Shown here piece by piece: positions 1 through 12,801 of a stretch of DNA of 64,000 nt. The notes under the pieces were generated by a model. It ran no database searches. It was not told the DNA's origin and saw only the letters and a list, made by a program, of their open reading frames with translations. Both the position numbers and the translations under genes were made by a program. The number at the start of each line of letters is the position of its first letter. Position 1 is the first letter of the stretch. The stretch is from contig NC_045144.1 of the NCBI RefSeq assembly GCF_008831285.2, positions 19,049,716 through 19,113,715 of the forward strand, in the 5' to 3' direction. The DNA comes from Nymphaea colorata (lineage: Eukaryota > Streptophyta > Magnoliopsida > Nymphaeales > Nymphaeaceae).

Positions 1-744
<744 letters not shown>

Positions 745-2757
745 TAAGGATAACTAATCATTTAGCCAACTCCCTTATAAACTGTTGCTCTCTAAGTTTT
801 CTAAGAATCTCTAGTATTGGACTAAAATTTCTTGTAATGGAACGCTATAGGTCAATTAAATGGATTGGTCTTTAGAGATCCGCAGTTCCTTGACATTAGA
901 AAGTTTAGGTAAAATAGCAAAAATAATCCCACCAAATTCTCAACCATGAATGATGAAGTAACATGCCAAAGGATTGATTGATGTTGAATAAAGCTCAAAC
1001 ATCGAAAGCTTGAGCTATTGTGCTCATAAGGCCATGGGGTGGGATGGAGTTTTTAGAGCATTTTGATTCTTCATCAAAAAATTAAATCGTAAAATGAAAA
1101 AATAATCAAACAATTCTATTGTCCATGGCTAATTTATAGACCTCAGAATGTGATGTAAAAAAATATTCAAGTACAAGTTGAGAGCTCAGTATTTAAAATC
1201 CCAACTAATCGGTTGTTGGCCGACTTAGTATTTTCAAATAACTGATCGATTGGTTAGTCAATTAATGAGCTTAGTTGTGGGTCAGGGCACTAACTCTTGA
1301 GCTTATGCATTCTAACGGAGAATATTATGTGTTTGTACGTAGTACTTATTCTTTGCATAAATATATATTTATTTTAGTTTTAGTCAATCGACCCGAACTG
1401 ACCTGGATCGATTATCAGTCTTGATTAATCTTTTAGGGTCCATTTGATTACTTCGAATTTGAGATCTATGGATCTAATATGACATGTTTTTGCTGATGTG
1501 GGAAAAGGTATATAATAACTTTTACTTCTTTGCATTGAGAAAACTTTGGAGATGCTGAATCAACTGTGGGAGCTGCGGATAAGAAAAATGCCAAAAGAAA
1601 AAGTAGAAAATAATTAAAGAAATTTTGAAAAAAAAATGTCTTGACTTTCACGCAGTACTTAAAATGAAGATACCCAATCTTTCTGTTTGAAGCATCTATT
1701 TTTTTTTTTTTCTCTTTTTGGTTTTAATTAAGCAAGTTAGGATTAAGGAGTATAGTAATGATTTACAACATGGTTGCACTCCTAACGATCGAAGGCGCTT
1801 CTGGTAGCCATACTTTGGATGTTAATTTTTTTTCCCCGTAAGATTAACGGGTAAATGTGTTTTATTACAGCTTAGTTAGTTAAAATATGACTTTATATAT
1901 GCAGATAGTTCTTGCACATAAGATCTAGTAATAAAAGTTGCTTTGCTAAGCCATTTTAAGAGCAAATAGATGAAAATTAATCAGATGTAATGGGAAATCA
2001 GTCACAACTATAATATATATAACACACATACCGCCACAAGGCTAGATACAGTTGATAAGTACATTTTTTTAATCAACAAAGCAGGCAGATTTTGCAGATG
2101 AAGGAAGATTACAATAAGAAATTAGATATGCACGCACCAAACGCTGAAACCAGAAGGAAACTTTAGCTCAAGACCTATTTTTTCTTTATAATGATGATAA
2201 AAGGACTCAATCTTTTTTTTGAATTGCCTCACGGCCAAACATGTAAACAACTGAATGATTTGGATCCGGGGCGGATCGAACCTTAAACGAGTTCAGACTC
2301 ACTTGGAATATCCTATTTTAGGTGCTACTTTTTGAAATCGAATCCAGAGTCAATTAGCATCACATTTATATGTAACCCAATCTGATTGTTATCGGGTCTC
2401 TCTCAGACATTTAATTTGGAGTAATTGGATCCCGTTATGAATCTATACCAGAAGTCGTGATCCAAATAATTTGGATTTGAATTTCTTCGCTGAATTCAGC
2501 TAAAATCGGACTCGTTCTCAATCAATAATCAATTAAATTCGACCATTTTAGATCTTTTAGCACTATGATTCAGATTTTTCTCTGTAAAATGAGAATTTTA
2601 TTAACATGGAAGCATCTCGACTATGAATTGCATCGGTAGAAATTAACCAAAAACTCAAATCAAATCTGAGACTCAAAAAGACGACATTATTATCAGAAAT
2701 CCGAACGACCGAATTGCTGCTCGACGGCCGGCCAGGACAGAATCCGACTCCGGCCGA
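745..2757. other. Gene-free AT-rich intergenic region
   Basis: No ORF here resembles a protein family. The part at about 2250-2610 contains gaatcc/ggatcc-rich words and the phrase catttatatgtaac, which recurs near 55.7 kb, so it is probably a relic of a non-autonomous DNA transposon. The segment 2693-2757 is probably the 3' UTR of the TPD1-like gene. Confidence 0.6.
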
Positions 2758-3304
2758 CTAAGAGCAGGAGATTGTGGAAGAAGAGTAGGAGAAGCGAGTC
2801 TGGCGGTCGGCTGCGTATTTGAAAGTGACGGTTTCATCGCCGTGGATGGGCTCTCCGCCCCTGACGAGGCAGTGGCCGTGGTCCACCTGCCTGAAAACGG
2901 CATAGTCGATCGCCTCGGCGGTGGAGAAGTCGGGGCAGTTCAGCACCAAGTTCGATTGCGTGCAGAAGCAAATGTTGGTCACGGTCACCTTCCACTCCCT
3001 CTTTCCGGCCACCGTCCGGCCGGTCTCCACCACGGCGATGTCGAGCTTGCCTTCCGGGCACTGAGCCGTGGCTGCCATCACCACCATCAAAACATTAAAC
3101 ATCACACTGTATAAGTACTGCTCCCTTGGAAATGCAAATTTCTCAAAGAGTTCAGATTTCAAGTTATCACCAACTTCTAAATTATGGCGACAGATGAATA
3201 CGATAAAAAAATCAAAACAATTCATTGGGTATCGTCTAAAATTTCACTAGGAATGGAGATTTGTTGTCTTTGTTTGAAGAGAAAACATAACTAGAAACAG
3301 ACAG

Positions 3305-3340
<36 letters not shown>

Positions 3341-3411
3341 TAACCACGAAGCAGGATTGCTAGAAGGAGAGACGCAAGAAAGAGATTCTTAGAAGCAGCC
3401 ATGGATGACAT
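2758..3411 (-). CDS. TPD1-like small secreted cysteine-rich protein
   Basis: Two exons on the minus strand, 3411-3345 and 3071-2758, joined in phase 1 (donor CGTG/GTTAG, acceptor GGCAG/CC), give 126 residues. Residues 1-25 form a signal peptide: a short polar start, a leucine-rich core, and an ATA-Q cleavage site. The mature part has six cysteines (27, 57, 59, 68, 90, 125). It also has the family pattern of TAPETUM DETERMINANT 1 relatives: a CPxGxLDIxVxxTGR start, a WKVTVTNxC strand, LxC-PDF, HCLV-GGEPI, and VTFKYA near the end. TPD1 is a secreted ligand of the EMS1 receptor kinase in anther cell fate. This short form is closer to the broader, uncharacterised TPD1-like branch, so a ligand role is inference. 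The 273-bp intron removes the alternative upstream reading. An ATG three codons downstream (3402) is an alternative start. Confidence 0.82.
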
Positions 3412-3462
3412 GTTCTGCGGTACCTTGATTTCTTTCTCCTTCTTCTCTGATGCAGAGAATGT

Positions 3463-3470
3463 AATTTATA
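3463..3470 (-). promoter_or_regulatory. Putative TATA box of the TPD1-like gene
   Basis: On the minus strand the sequence reads ACGTATAAATTAC, a good TATA box, 52-59 bp upstream of the chosen ATG. That leaves room for a short 5' leader. Motif match only. Confidence 0.45.
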
Positions 3471-3471
3471 C

Positions 3472-4054
3472 GTAGATAACAGTAAATGTCATTAAATGTT
3501 CCATTTATCAATAATTGGAAAGCTTGTAATTCGCAATATTGCACATTTGGTAGGTGCCATTGTTAACATACAGAGGGATAACTGATCAACACGAGGAAAG
3601 AAATTTTGATGTTGCCATATTCGAGTGCATGTGAATTTATAATGGACAAGATTAAATGTCGATCCTTCGTATATTTCTGCTCAATATTGAGAAATTTTTA
3701 TATGCAGCATATATTAATGTTACATGTCTTTCAGTTTAATTATATTCTTTTCATATGTTTGATGTAAACTAAGAAATATACGTGGCGAAGAAGATGCAAA
3801 TTTTGACATGATAACTTGTTTTTATGTTCTAAAGTAAAATCATAAGAGTATCAACAAACCCTCCATCGTGAAAAGCTTCATAAAAATAACCAACACTCAA
3901 TTAGTGTCGCTGTTCTGGATGCGTCAGCAGATTATACAAAAGGAGAAAGAGGTCCGAACCTAAAAAGGATATCCATCAAAACAATTGAAATTAAAGAGGT
4001 TCGGACCTAAAAAGGACAGGAAATAACTTGCTGCTCTGTATAGATTCTTTCTTT

Positions 4055-4111
<57 letters not shown>
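3472..4111. other. Gene-free intergenic region ending in a (TA)n tract
   Basis: AT-rich, with no protein-like ORF. A short direct duplication, gaggtccggacctaaaaagga, occurs near 3950 and again near 3998 (about 20 bp). A (TA)n tract begins at about 4058 and runs into the next element. Confidence 0.5.
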
Positions 4112-4113
<2 letters not shown>

Positions 4114-4330
4114 ATAGTGATTTTGACTTTTAATAATCACTCAGCCATCTAACCAGGCCGTTCGATTGATCAAGATTAATGGTTAAAAAAAATCAAAGAG
4201 AAAAAGTGATGAGCATTTTCATCATTTAATGTGAGTTCCTACCTTTTTTTCACAACTATCTATCTCCATTACGTGGACCGACCTAGTTAACTGAGTGACT
4301 TTGAATTATTAGAGTTACTATTAACCTATT
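4112..4330. mobile_element. MITE-like element, copy A, inside (TA)n
   Basis: The ends are inverted-repeat-like. The left end reads taatagtgattttgactt with aatcactcag further in. The reverse complement of the right end reads taatagtaactctaataat with agtcactcag. The interior holds the words caaagagaaaaagtgatgag and cattttcatcatttaatg, shared with copies at 18.5, 36.8 and 48.4 kb. It is flanked on both sides by (TA)n, fitting insertion at TA. About 220 bp, no coding capacity. Confidence 0.6.
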
Positions 4331-4657
4331 ATATATATATATATATATATATAGATATATATACATCAATTGGGCAAATGTCAAGATTGGGAGTACTGAA
4401 AGAATTTCTTTGGACTCTAATTACGCTGTGCCAAAATCAATTTCTCTATGCTTTCTACTTGTTTTCTGAGCTCATTTTTTCAAATCATGTATTAGATTCC
4501 CCATCCATTTACAGGTTCTTAACCCTGTTGATGCTTTCCATAAATATATGTATTTCCATGCCTAACAAGTTCATGGGATCTGACAAAGTAAATTAAAAAA
4601 AAAAATCTCGATTGCTTAATTGTTAGAATATAATATTTAATTTTTAATTTAGACTAT

Positions 4658-4837
4658 ATTTGGTTGCCTTAGATCCTAAACTCGAGCTGTAGACCTTAAA
4701 ATTTCATATCCTTCATTTGGAATGAAGACATGTATGATCATGTGTTTGAAAGACGCATGCAATGAGTACTATTACGAATTAATTGCAAACATCAATGCAT
4801 TTGAATATATAAATCCGATCCCTAATTGGGCAACTTT

Positions 4838-4901
<64 letters not shown>

Positions 4902-5060
4902 GAAAAAATTTCATGAAACTGGACAAGTACAAATAGTATTGGAGGCATTACGAAATAATTGCAAACATCAAAGCATTTGAATCCATGGGTTCTCAGTCCT
5001 ATTCCCAATTCACGACTTTTGAGAGAGAGAGAACCCCATTTACGCCTCTATAATGACATA
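4658..5060 (+). repeat. Copy 2 of the duplicated intergenic segment
   Basis: Nearly identical to the non-microsatellite parts of 1-744, with only scattered base differences in 4658-4842 and 4898-5023. The (TA)n(GA)n core is shorter (4841-4897), and the extra 180 bp seen in copy 1 is absent. Confidence 0.85.
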
Positions 5061-5174
5061 TAATCCCAAGATCAACACTCCTCCATACATATGCAGCAAA
5101 CTGTGAAAAGAAAAGGTGACAATTGAGGAAGATTAGCTACAGATGGGAAATCTTCATCATGTGGCAGAAGTTAA

Positions 5175-5625
5175 ACAGCTCGAGCTCGACCCGTTAAAGC
5201 TCGGCTCGTGAACGAGTTCGAGCCAAGCCATTTTGCTTAACGAGTCAAGCTCGAGTTCATGAGTCAATTCGTTCAAATAATTGAGTTGAGTTTGAGCTCA
5301 ACACGTAACTACCGAGTCAAGCTCGAGCCTTAATTGAGTTTGTCGAGCCTTAAACAAGTCGATATATTGAAACGAGTTTATGAGTTTGTCGAGCCTTAAT
5401 CGAGTCGAGTTCGAGCTCAACACGTAACGATGAATATCAATTCTATTCAAATGAATTTGTCAAGCCTTAATCGAGTGGAGCTCGAGCTTAACACATAATG
5501 ATGAATATCAATTTTATTCAAACGAGTTTGTCGAGCTCGAGCTATTTTGAAGCTTGAGCCGAGTCAAGCTCGAGATTTCATTAATCAAGCCGAGTTCGAG
5601 CTGACTAAACTGGGGTTCACCCTTA
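5175..5625. mobile_element. Degenerate hAT-like non-autonomous relic rich in GAGCTCGAG words
   Basis: Dense, short, imperfect repeats of gctcgagctcga and gagttcgagc in both orientations. On the minus strand the right end begins TAAGGGTGAACCCC and then CAGCTCGAACTCGG. That resembles plant hAT-type termini. The left side shows the matching CAGCTCGAGCTCGA word, but no terminal TAAGGG and no target duplication that I can see. The element is probably truncated on that side. No coding capacity. Confidence 0.5.
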
Positions 5626-7670
5626 CTCAAGGCACCACACAATCGGGCAAATGTAATGGAGAGCCAGCCGACGATGGCGGAAATGTAATTCAGGACTCCA
5701 AAATACTTTCAAAATAAATTAGTCAGGAAATTGAAGAGCAAGACATACATGATCAACGATGCGAACCACGAATTTAGGATGAGCCTCGTCTTAACTCTAA
5801 CCATCATATTTAAGATCCGGATTAATCAAATGCCCTTAATAAGAAAACCAAAAAAAATTTCTCAAAATAATAAGTGGACTTAATTTTGGAGCATTGCCTC
5901 AATAGACATAGCACAATCGGGGGCAGCAGCAAGACGCTCACATTCAAGGAATTCAAAGTTCGAATCCCATGATCAACTCTCAGATGCAAATGGTGGCAAA
6001 TATATATGTGCAGGTAAATGCCGTAAAAGTTTTGTCAACTTATATAAATTTAAATAAACCCCACTAAAGCTCTTTTAATGGCAAAACCTCGAATGCCATT
6101 AATTTATTAATTGTGACTTGAATAATTCTTTTGACGAAGTTGCATGCATAACTCACTGGCGTTATATATGCGTCATAGTTTCTCTTTGATTTTAAAATGA
6201 GATTTAAATGGCAATAGTATGTTGACAGTGACACAAACATTGTATAAGGGAAACGGCTTGAACCGTGGTTAGCGAATTTCTCCCACTAAAAATTTTCTAA
6301 TGGCAAATTTTAAATGCCATTAACATTCTAACTACTAGAAATTTGCATTAATTTTTCCTTGACTGTCTTTTTATATATATATATATATATATATCTTCTT
6401 AATCCATTTGTTTATAAGTGTCATATATTCATTAAATACTTATTATAAATAATATTAAGGCCATTTAGCAATGAGAATAATAACAAACTGCCCACATGTT
6501 CTATTTTGGGCAAAGGTAGGGATGAGTCGATGTGTTCGTGCTTCGGCTGGTTGGATGAGCCCTGGCCTCGCCTCATTTTTTTTTTTTCAAATTTATATGT
6601 AAATTTTTAAAAATTTAACTTGTCTTATATAAAAGTTTTGAAAAATGATATTTCGATCCATGTCAAAATTTAGAAAACTTTAATTCGACCCCTTCATGAA
6701 AAATTTCTAGTTCCGGCCCTGGTTGCAGGTATTATGCTTGATTGGGCATTCGAGCTTTACATCGCATTCGTAGGAAAACTGAAAGGTGATTTTGTTATTT
6801 TAATGACATCTATCAGATTTGGGCTGTCTGATCTTAGAACGGACGGCCCAGATCTGGTCTCTTAATGTATTCGCAGTGGATGCACATGTGAGCTTGTATG
6901 AGCAATTACACTAATATGATACATAAGATTGGGCGGGCCTGTAGAGTTAATCAAGTGCCTGCGTACGAAGGTAGGGCTGGACAACAAGCCAGCCCGATAA
7001 CAAATTAGGTTAAGGCTGGGCTACAACATGGGCCCGGGCCCAAGCCGGCTCATTTATAATAAACAATATATAAAATATAATAAAAATATAAAAAAATAAT
7101 ATTATATAAAAATATAATTAATTATAATAAAATATATATTTATTTTGAAATAAAATTAATATTTTAATGCATGCCTAAACCGAATACTCAACTCGGTGCC
7201 CACATTTGGACATAGTCAAACTTGGCTTATCCAGCTCGGATTAAAATCCAAGTACTCCCAATTATAACTTTTTCTAGATCCTCCCCATTAGGGTTATATG
7301 TGAGTGAGGATTTTTTTTTTTTTTTTTTTTACTGGTGTTAAACTAACATTTTTGAAAATTTTAATGCGTAAAATTTAGTTCATGACTCAACTTGACTCGA
7401 GCTCGTGTTTACTGGATAGGAATATCCTAACACAAAATCCCCATTAATTCAAATAAAAATATTATGTGTTATTTCCACCGGCCGGTTCAGGTTGAGACCC
7501 GACTTTGGCGCCGGTAAAATGCATTTATGATAAAAGCTTCGCATTTACGAAATTACCAAAAAAGAGGAGGGCCTTCTAGATAATTTACCGCGCCTAGTAT
7601 TTATGGGGCGGACTGCTCTTGGTCTCCCGCTCGAAGTCGAAGGGGAGGGGGAGAAGGTCGAGGGAGAGAG
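5626..7670. other. Gene-free region with repeat relics, upstream of SWI3A
   Basis: Contains repeat fragments: a dispersed relic at 6566-6725, and a block of gggcccgggcccaagcc followed by very AT-rich sequence at 6970-7160. It also has a poly(T) run near 7311-7330. The last 150 bp before 7671 is GC-richer and is the likely promoter and 5' UTR of SWI3A, with a weak TATTTAT about 70 bp upstream of the ATG. Confidence 0.5.
6566..6725 (+). repeat. Dispersed retroelement-like relic (copy 1)
   Basis: The run of words tgtcttatataaaag, aaaatgatatttcg, tcaaaatttagaaaactt and ttcatgaaaaattt recurs at about 22338-22465. It appears in reverse orientation at about 30300-30400. It ends in ggccctg-type words like those often seen at the margins of plant retrotransposons. 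Family not identified. Confidence 0.5.
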
Positions 7671-10600
7671 ATGCAGGACTCGGGCGAGCCGCTTAGTAAC
7701 TTCATTCCCCGAGACGATGGCGGATCGATGCCTTCGACTGCCGAACGCAAGGTGGAGCTGGTGCCCGATTCGTCCGAGTCGGCGCGGGAGCTGTACACGA
7801 TCCCTAGCTACTCGAGTGAGCATTACTTAGGCACTCTCGTTGCGTTCCCGCTTATTGATTCGCTCGGTTCGTTAGGGTTTATGTGAAAATGGCAAGGATG
7901 GGCGTTTGAGCAGGGTTGATTTGATCTGACGGCCATGATTGCTTTGCCTGGAATTACTTTTCCTTTTACGATTTCGCAGTGATTTTTTTGGTATGGTGGT
8001 TCTGATAATGATGATTCGGGAGTTATTTGCTTGTTTTTGCTTCATTTTGTGTATTTCTGTTGTTTCTTTGCGTACTTTTGCTCTTTTTGGGTCTACCCGT
8101 GCCTGTGAATTATTTTACGTGTTTCGGTTCATTATGTCTACATTTTTTTTTTCATAGACAAAGCCGTTTCTAGGGGGGAATTCTTTGGACAAGGTATCAA
8201 GTCGTTTAAGCTTGAAGTTTCGTGGCTTTTAATTGCTTTTGTTTGATGATATGGCCGTAATTTTGCGGAGGCTGTCTGTTCGATTAATGGACGATTATCT
8301 GACAATCCGAAAGCAAGATAGTTCTTCAGTTATTGATATTTGTTTTGTGCTTTTGGTTACTTAGGTTGGTTTTCTTGGGATGATATTCATGAAATAGAGA
8401 AGCAACATCTTAAGGAATTCTTTGATGGTAGCTCGATTTCTAGAACTCCCCGGATATACAAGGAGTACCGTGATTTCATGATTAACAAATATCGGGAAGA
8501 CCCCACAAGAAGATTAACATTCACGGAGTTGAGGAAAATGTTGATTGGAGATGTTTGTTTGATTCACAAAGTGTACGACTTCTTGGACAGTTGGGGCTTG
8601 ATTAACTTTCAGAGCTCTGATCAGTCTAAGGAAGAATGTGAAGAAGCACAGTTCTCGTTGGTTGTTGAAGAAGGAATTCCATTGGGTATTCGAGTGATTC
8701 TGAATCCTGCAAAGAGTTCTTCCTCCAGTAGTACCGGAGAGAAGGGTGATGACAAGTTCAAGTTTCCGCCGTTGACATCTTATGTGGATGTGTTCGACAG
8801 TTCAAAAACTTCTAAAGAAAACGGAGGAGCAGAGCGTCACTCTCCATCTGAACGTGTTTGCGTCAATTGTTTGCAGGAGTGTGGTTCCAGTCACTACTTC
8901 TCTGAGAAGGTATCCTCTTCATCTGAGGGTTTTACTTGGTTAATTATCTTAAGTTCTTAACTAATGAGCTTTCTTATAGATCCTTCACTAATTTTAGTAT
9001 GTTGAACTTTCCCTTTGATTCAAAATTCTGGACGAGTAAAGATTCCCCTATCTAAAGCCTTTGCTTACTGAATTTCTCCAAGAAATGACCTTTCTTTAAT
9101 CTTTTATGTGTTGTGCGGTGTGGAGAAAACATAGAGGATGTGGACCTTGTCTGAAACTTCTGCATACTTTTCTATGATCTAGCAGTTATTGTCTAAGCAT
9201 CTCAAAGCTGCCTGAAAACCTCAGTAGCTTACTTGGATTGTTAATTGACCTTGAGGCGTCAACTTAATTGATACAAGAGCAAAGGATGGTGATTTTGCTT
9301 GCAATTTTGCACAACAATCAATCAGTACACAATCTGCTCTTGGATTTTCTTGACACACCTAAAAGCTTATGAAGCTGTCACAAGTATGTTTTCCTGATAA
9401 TGATATGGGGATTATGTAGGTACATAACGATGATAACATTACAAGAATGTTTAATGAATAAAAAGAATGAGGGGAAAAGAAGAAAATTGCAATATTGTTC
9501 CCATATTGAAATAAGGAAGCTTTTCAAATATTTGTTAAGCTAAAGATGCTTTATGCTCTTCCTATGAGTTTCTTATGGAAATAATGTTGTTTTGACAAGT
9601 ACAATTTTTGTGATGGGTCCTCATTTTTATCTCCAGTATGTTGATTCCACTTATTATATTAAGCAGTTCCAAATAGGCTGCACTAACAATAGTTGCCTTA
9701 TATATTTCTGTTATCTGATCAGTCTGCACTAGTTGAACTATTTTACTGTTATTTTCTCTTCTGTATTGTCAATCTAGAAAATGAGTTGGCTACCTAGTTG
9801 TCTAGTCACTTTAGTCAGTAGCCAGTTGACCATATACACAATAGGGGAATGGAGATATGGAACGTGTATTAGTCAACCAATTAGGCTGGCTGCTCACTGG
9901 TAGCTGGTGAGGACAATTTACTTTTTGAGCCAGTCCTACATTTTTTTTTTGTTTTTTAGTTAAGAAGGCAATTTACTTCTTCTTAAGAAGGATTTTGGTT
10001 TTCGAATGAGCTGGAACTTGGAAGAGTGTTGTTATACTTTTCGTTGACTTTTATTTCAGTCAATGAATTTTGACTGACTTGGACTGACTAAGCCCAACTG
10101 GTCCTTTTCGGGGCCAACTGACTTATTTCTGGGTTCCAATTTTGATAACTTCTTTATCCAATTGAATGTTGTGGCTTTATTTGTAGGAAGAGATTTTGAT
10201 TTGTGCAAATTGCTTCAAGAGTGGAAATTATGGTCAAGGAAGGTCTGCTGATGATTTTTCTCTCAAAGATTGTGCTAATAACACCAGCAATGATGTGTCC
10301 GAGTCATGGTCTGATGCAGAAGTGTTACTTCTCTTGGAAGGTGCTCTCAAGTATGGGGATGACTGGGACCTTGTTGCTGGTCATGTGAAAACGAAAAGTA
10401 AACATGATTGTATTTTAAAGCTCATACAGCTTCCGTCTGTTGACCACATGGTGAGCAACCCTAATAGTAGAGCTAACCATAGGAATAATGACACCAAAGG
10501 AGCAGTGGCTACATCATTTGAGGTTACCAAGATTGAAGATCAAGATGATGAACATTCTGCAGGGACCACGGTACCCTTGGAAAGTGTGGAAGGCCATTCT

Positions 10601-12801
10601 GTCAAGCGGCGATGTCTTTCACCACTTGCTGATGCTGGCACCTCATTGATTACACAGGTAACTGTTATGTTTCCTATGAACATCTTCTTCTCCTTTACAT
10701 TTTGGAACTCTGGGCAACAAGTTGAACAACTTATATGCATTTGTCAGGATTCTTAGGTGCAGTGTTGTACGATACGTATAATACGGGGCCGTATCGTATG
10801 ATACGATACACATCTTTTAAAAAATACCATGCGATACATCCCCTGTATCGTAAATAGAGGTGTATCGTGCCTGTATCTTACGATACATATGATACAGGCC
10901 CCCGTATCGTACGATACGGTGCGATACACCACGTATCGTACGATACGGTGCGATACGGTGCGATACACCCTGTATCGTACGATACGGGCTGATTTCAAAA
11001 AAGGGGGGTTGGAACCCCTCTTTTTCGATTTTTTATTTTTTTTGTAAAAACCCGGCCCTTCTTCATTTTTAACCTAGAGATTGTGCTGCTGTGGAGGGAA
11101 ATAATCAATTTTCAAAATGAAATCATCGATTAAACTATGGATTTGTGCGTGGGTGGCTGATTCCCATTGGAAGGAAAGAGGTTTTTTTAAATCATGAAGA
11201 TGAAAATGAAGAAGAAGATGGAGATGAGGATGAGAATGAATATGATGAAGATTATGAATGTGAGTCGAGAGTGCTTTCATTTTATATGTATTGACATTGA
11301 ACATTTTCACAATTTCGTTACCGTCTTGTGATGTAATAATACATAGCTTCTAAAACTTGTTTTTTGATGTGGTGTTTCATAGACTTATGGACCTTATGAC
11401 TTATGAATCTATGTGTTTTCTATGTAGAACACATTATTCTTGATTTTTATTGCTTTTTTATGAATTTTTGAATTTTTTTGAATTTTTTTCTGATTTATTA
11501 AAAAAAAAGGATACGATTACGATATGTTATGATATTTTACGATACAGCGTATCTTAAAGCTGGACCAATACGGCTTACGATACGCTTTTTACAACATTGC
11601 TTAGGTGTCAAGTCTTTAACTGAAGCATCAATAGCTGTTCAGTCCAAAATTGACATAATTATGCTTCATGTTAGGTTGCTTCCCTGTCCACAATGGTTAG
11701 CCCCTCTGTGGCAGTTGCTGCAGCTGAGGCTGCTGTTTCTGCCCTATGCAATGAGAGCCCATCTGCAAGGATGTTGTTAGGCACTGACATGGAGGAAAGG
11801 GCTCATGGCTATGGTGCTGCAGTTTTGCTGGAGTTCGAAAGGTTTTTGCACATGATGCTCTTGGGTGTTTGTTTGGTTTTTATTGTTTCATTTATGTCTG
11901 TTTTACTGTTATTCAAGCATTAACTTTATATTTGACAGAGCAAAGGCTGTGGAAACATGCAAGATTGGAAAAAGAGATGAACAATTAGGTAACATTATGA
12001 AATGTTAAGCGTGGTTCTTGTTTCTGTTTGAACTATAGTTCCTAGTTCCTCTCAACATATAAAATTTTTAGAAAGCAGTACATATGTGGACTAAGGTGGT
12101 TCCTAATTGCAAACTCAGTTTTAAGTTTGTGGTTGGACCTCCATGGGCTTGAAGTGGCATGGTTATGCTGTTTCCAATATGAATGAATTGGTGACCAGTT
12201 GTGATTATTTTTGCTTTGCTTCTATTCTCTTATAATCTCACTCACTTACACCTCCCTATTGCCTTGACACGTTTCATTCATCCTAAAGGTAAACCGCCTG
12301 TCAGCATTGATGAAAAAATTGGCACATCAATGTTACGAATGCGAGCTGCTGTTGCTACTGCACTGGGTGCAGCAGCTGCAAATGCGAAGCTACTTGCAGA
12401 CCAGGAAGACAGAGAGATTGAACACTTAGTGTCAAGTATCATTGAAGCACAGGTTCTCTCTCACTCTCTTTCTCTCTCTCTCTCTCTCACGCTGACTCTC
12501 TCTCACTCTCACTGTCTCCCTCTTTCTTCTGTGACATCTAATGCATACAACATACAAATATTGGTGTCTGAAGTTCTGCTTGCATCTGATCTGACAGGTT
12601 AGGAAGATTGAATGCAAGATCAAGCATTTCGAGGAGTTGGAGCAGATAATGGACAATGAATATGTCTATACACAAAACGTGAAAGATTCTGTTCTCTCTG
12701 TTCATCTTGATATTTTGCAGAGAAACCTAAATGCTGGAATTCTGAGAGGGAGTAATCAGACATATGTCAAACCCTTTGTGGGTGTGTATGCCCTACACTA
12801 A
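7671..12801 (+). CDS. SWI3A: SWI/SNF chromatin-remodelling subunit SWI3A
   Basis: Seven exons: 7671-7815, 8365-8909, 10187-10657, 11675-11841, 11939-11988, 12289-12452 and 12598-12801. They encode 581 residues; from memory, Arabidopsis SWI3A has about 510. The SWIRM domain spans about 45-132 (SYSSWFSWDDIHEIE; RTPRIYKEYRDFMINKYRED; LTFTELRK; WGLINF). A Cys-x2-Cys pair at 214/217 and a second at 236/239 form a ZZ-like zinc site. The SANT domain is at about 268-313 (SWSDAEVLLLLEGALKYGDD, then W290). An alanine-rich segment (about 397-410) precedes a C-terminal coiled coil (about 465-560). The SWI3 family scaffolds BRM-type remodellers in the nucleus and contacts SNF5/BSH; this role is family knowledge. 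Intron 3 (10658-11674) carries a transposon. The intron 5 acceptor (AAAG) and intron 6 donor (GTTCTC) are weak but are the ones that keep the conserved frame. Confidence 0.93.
10760..11599. mobile_element. Non-autonomous hAT-type element in SWI3A intron 3
   Basis: An 840-bp element is bounded by a perfect 8-bp target duplication, CTTAGGTG (10752-10759 and 11600-11607). The left end begins CAGTGTTGTACGATACG. The reverse complement of the right end begins CAATGTTGTAAAAAGCG and continues to GTATCG. An 8-bp duplication with short inverted ends is the hAT signature. The interior near both ends is packed with palindromic words such as GTATCGTACGATAC (10770-10990, and 11510-11585). The middle (11000-11500) is ordinary AT-rich DNA with no transposase ORF. 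It lies wholly in the intron, so the SWI3A frame is not touched. Confidence 0.88.
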
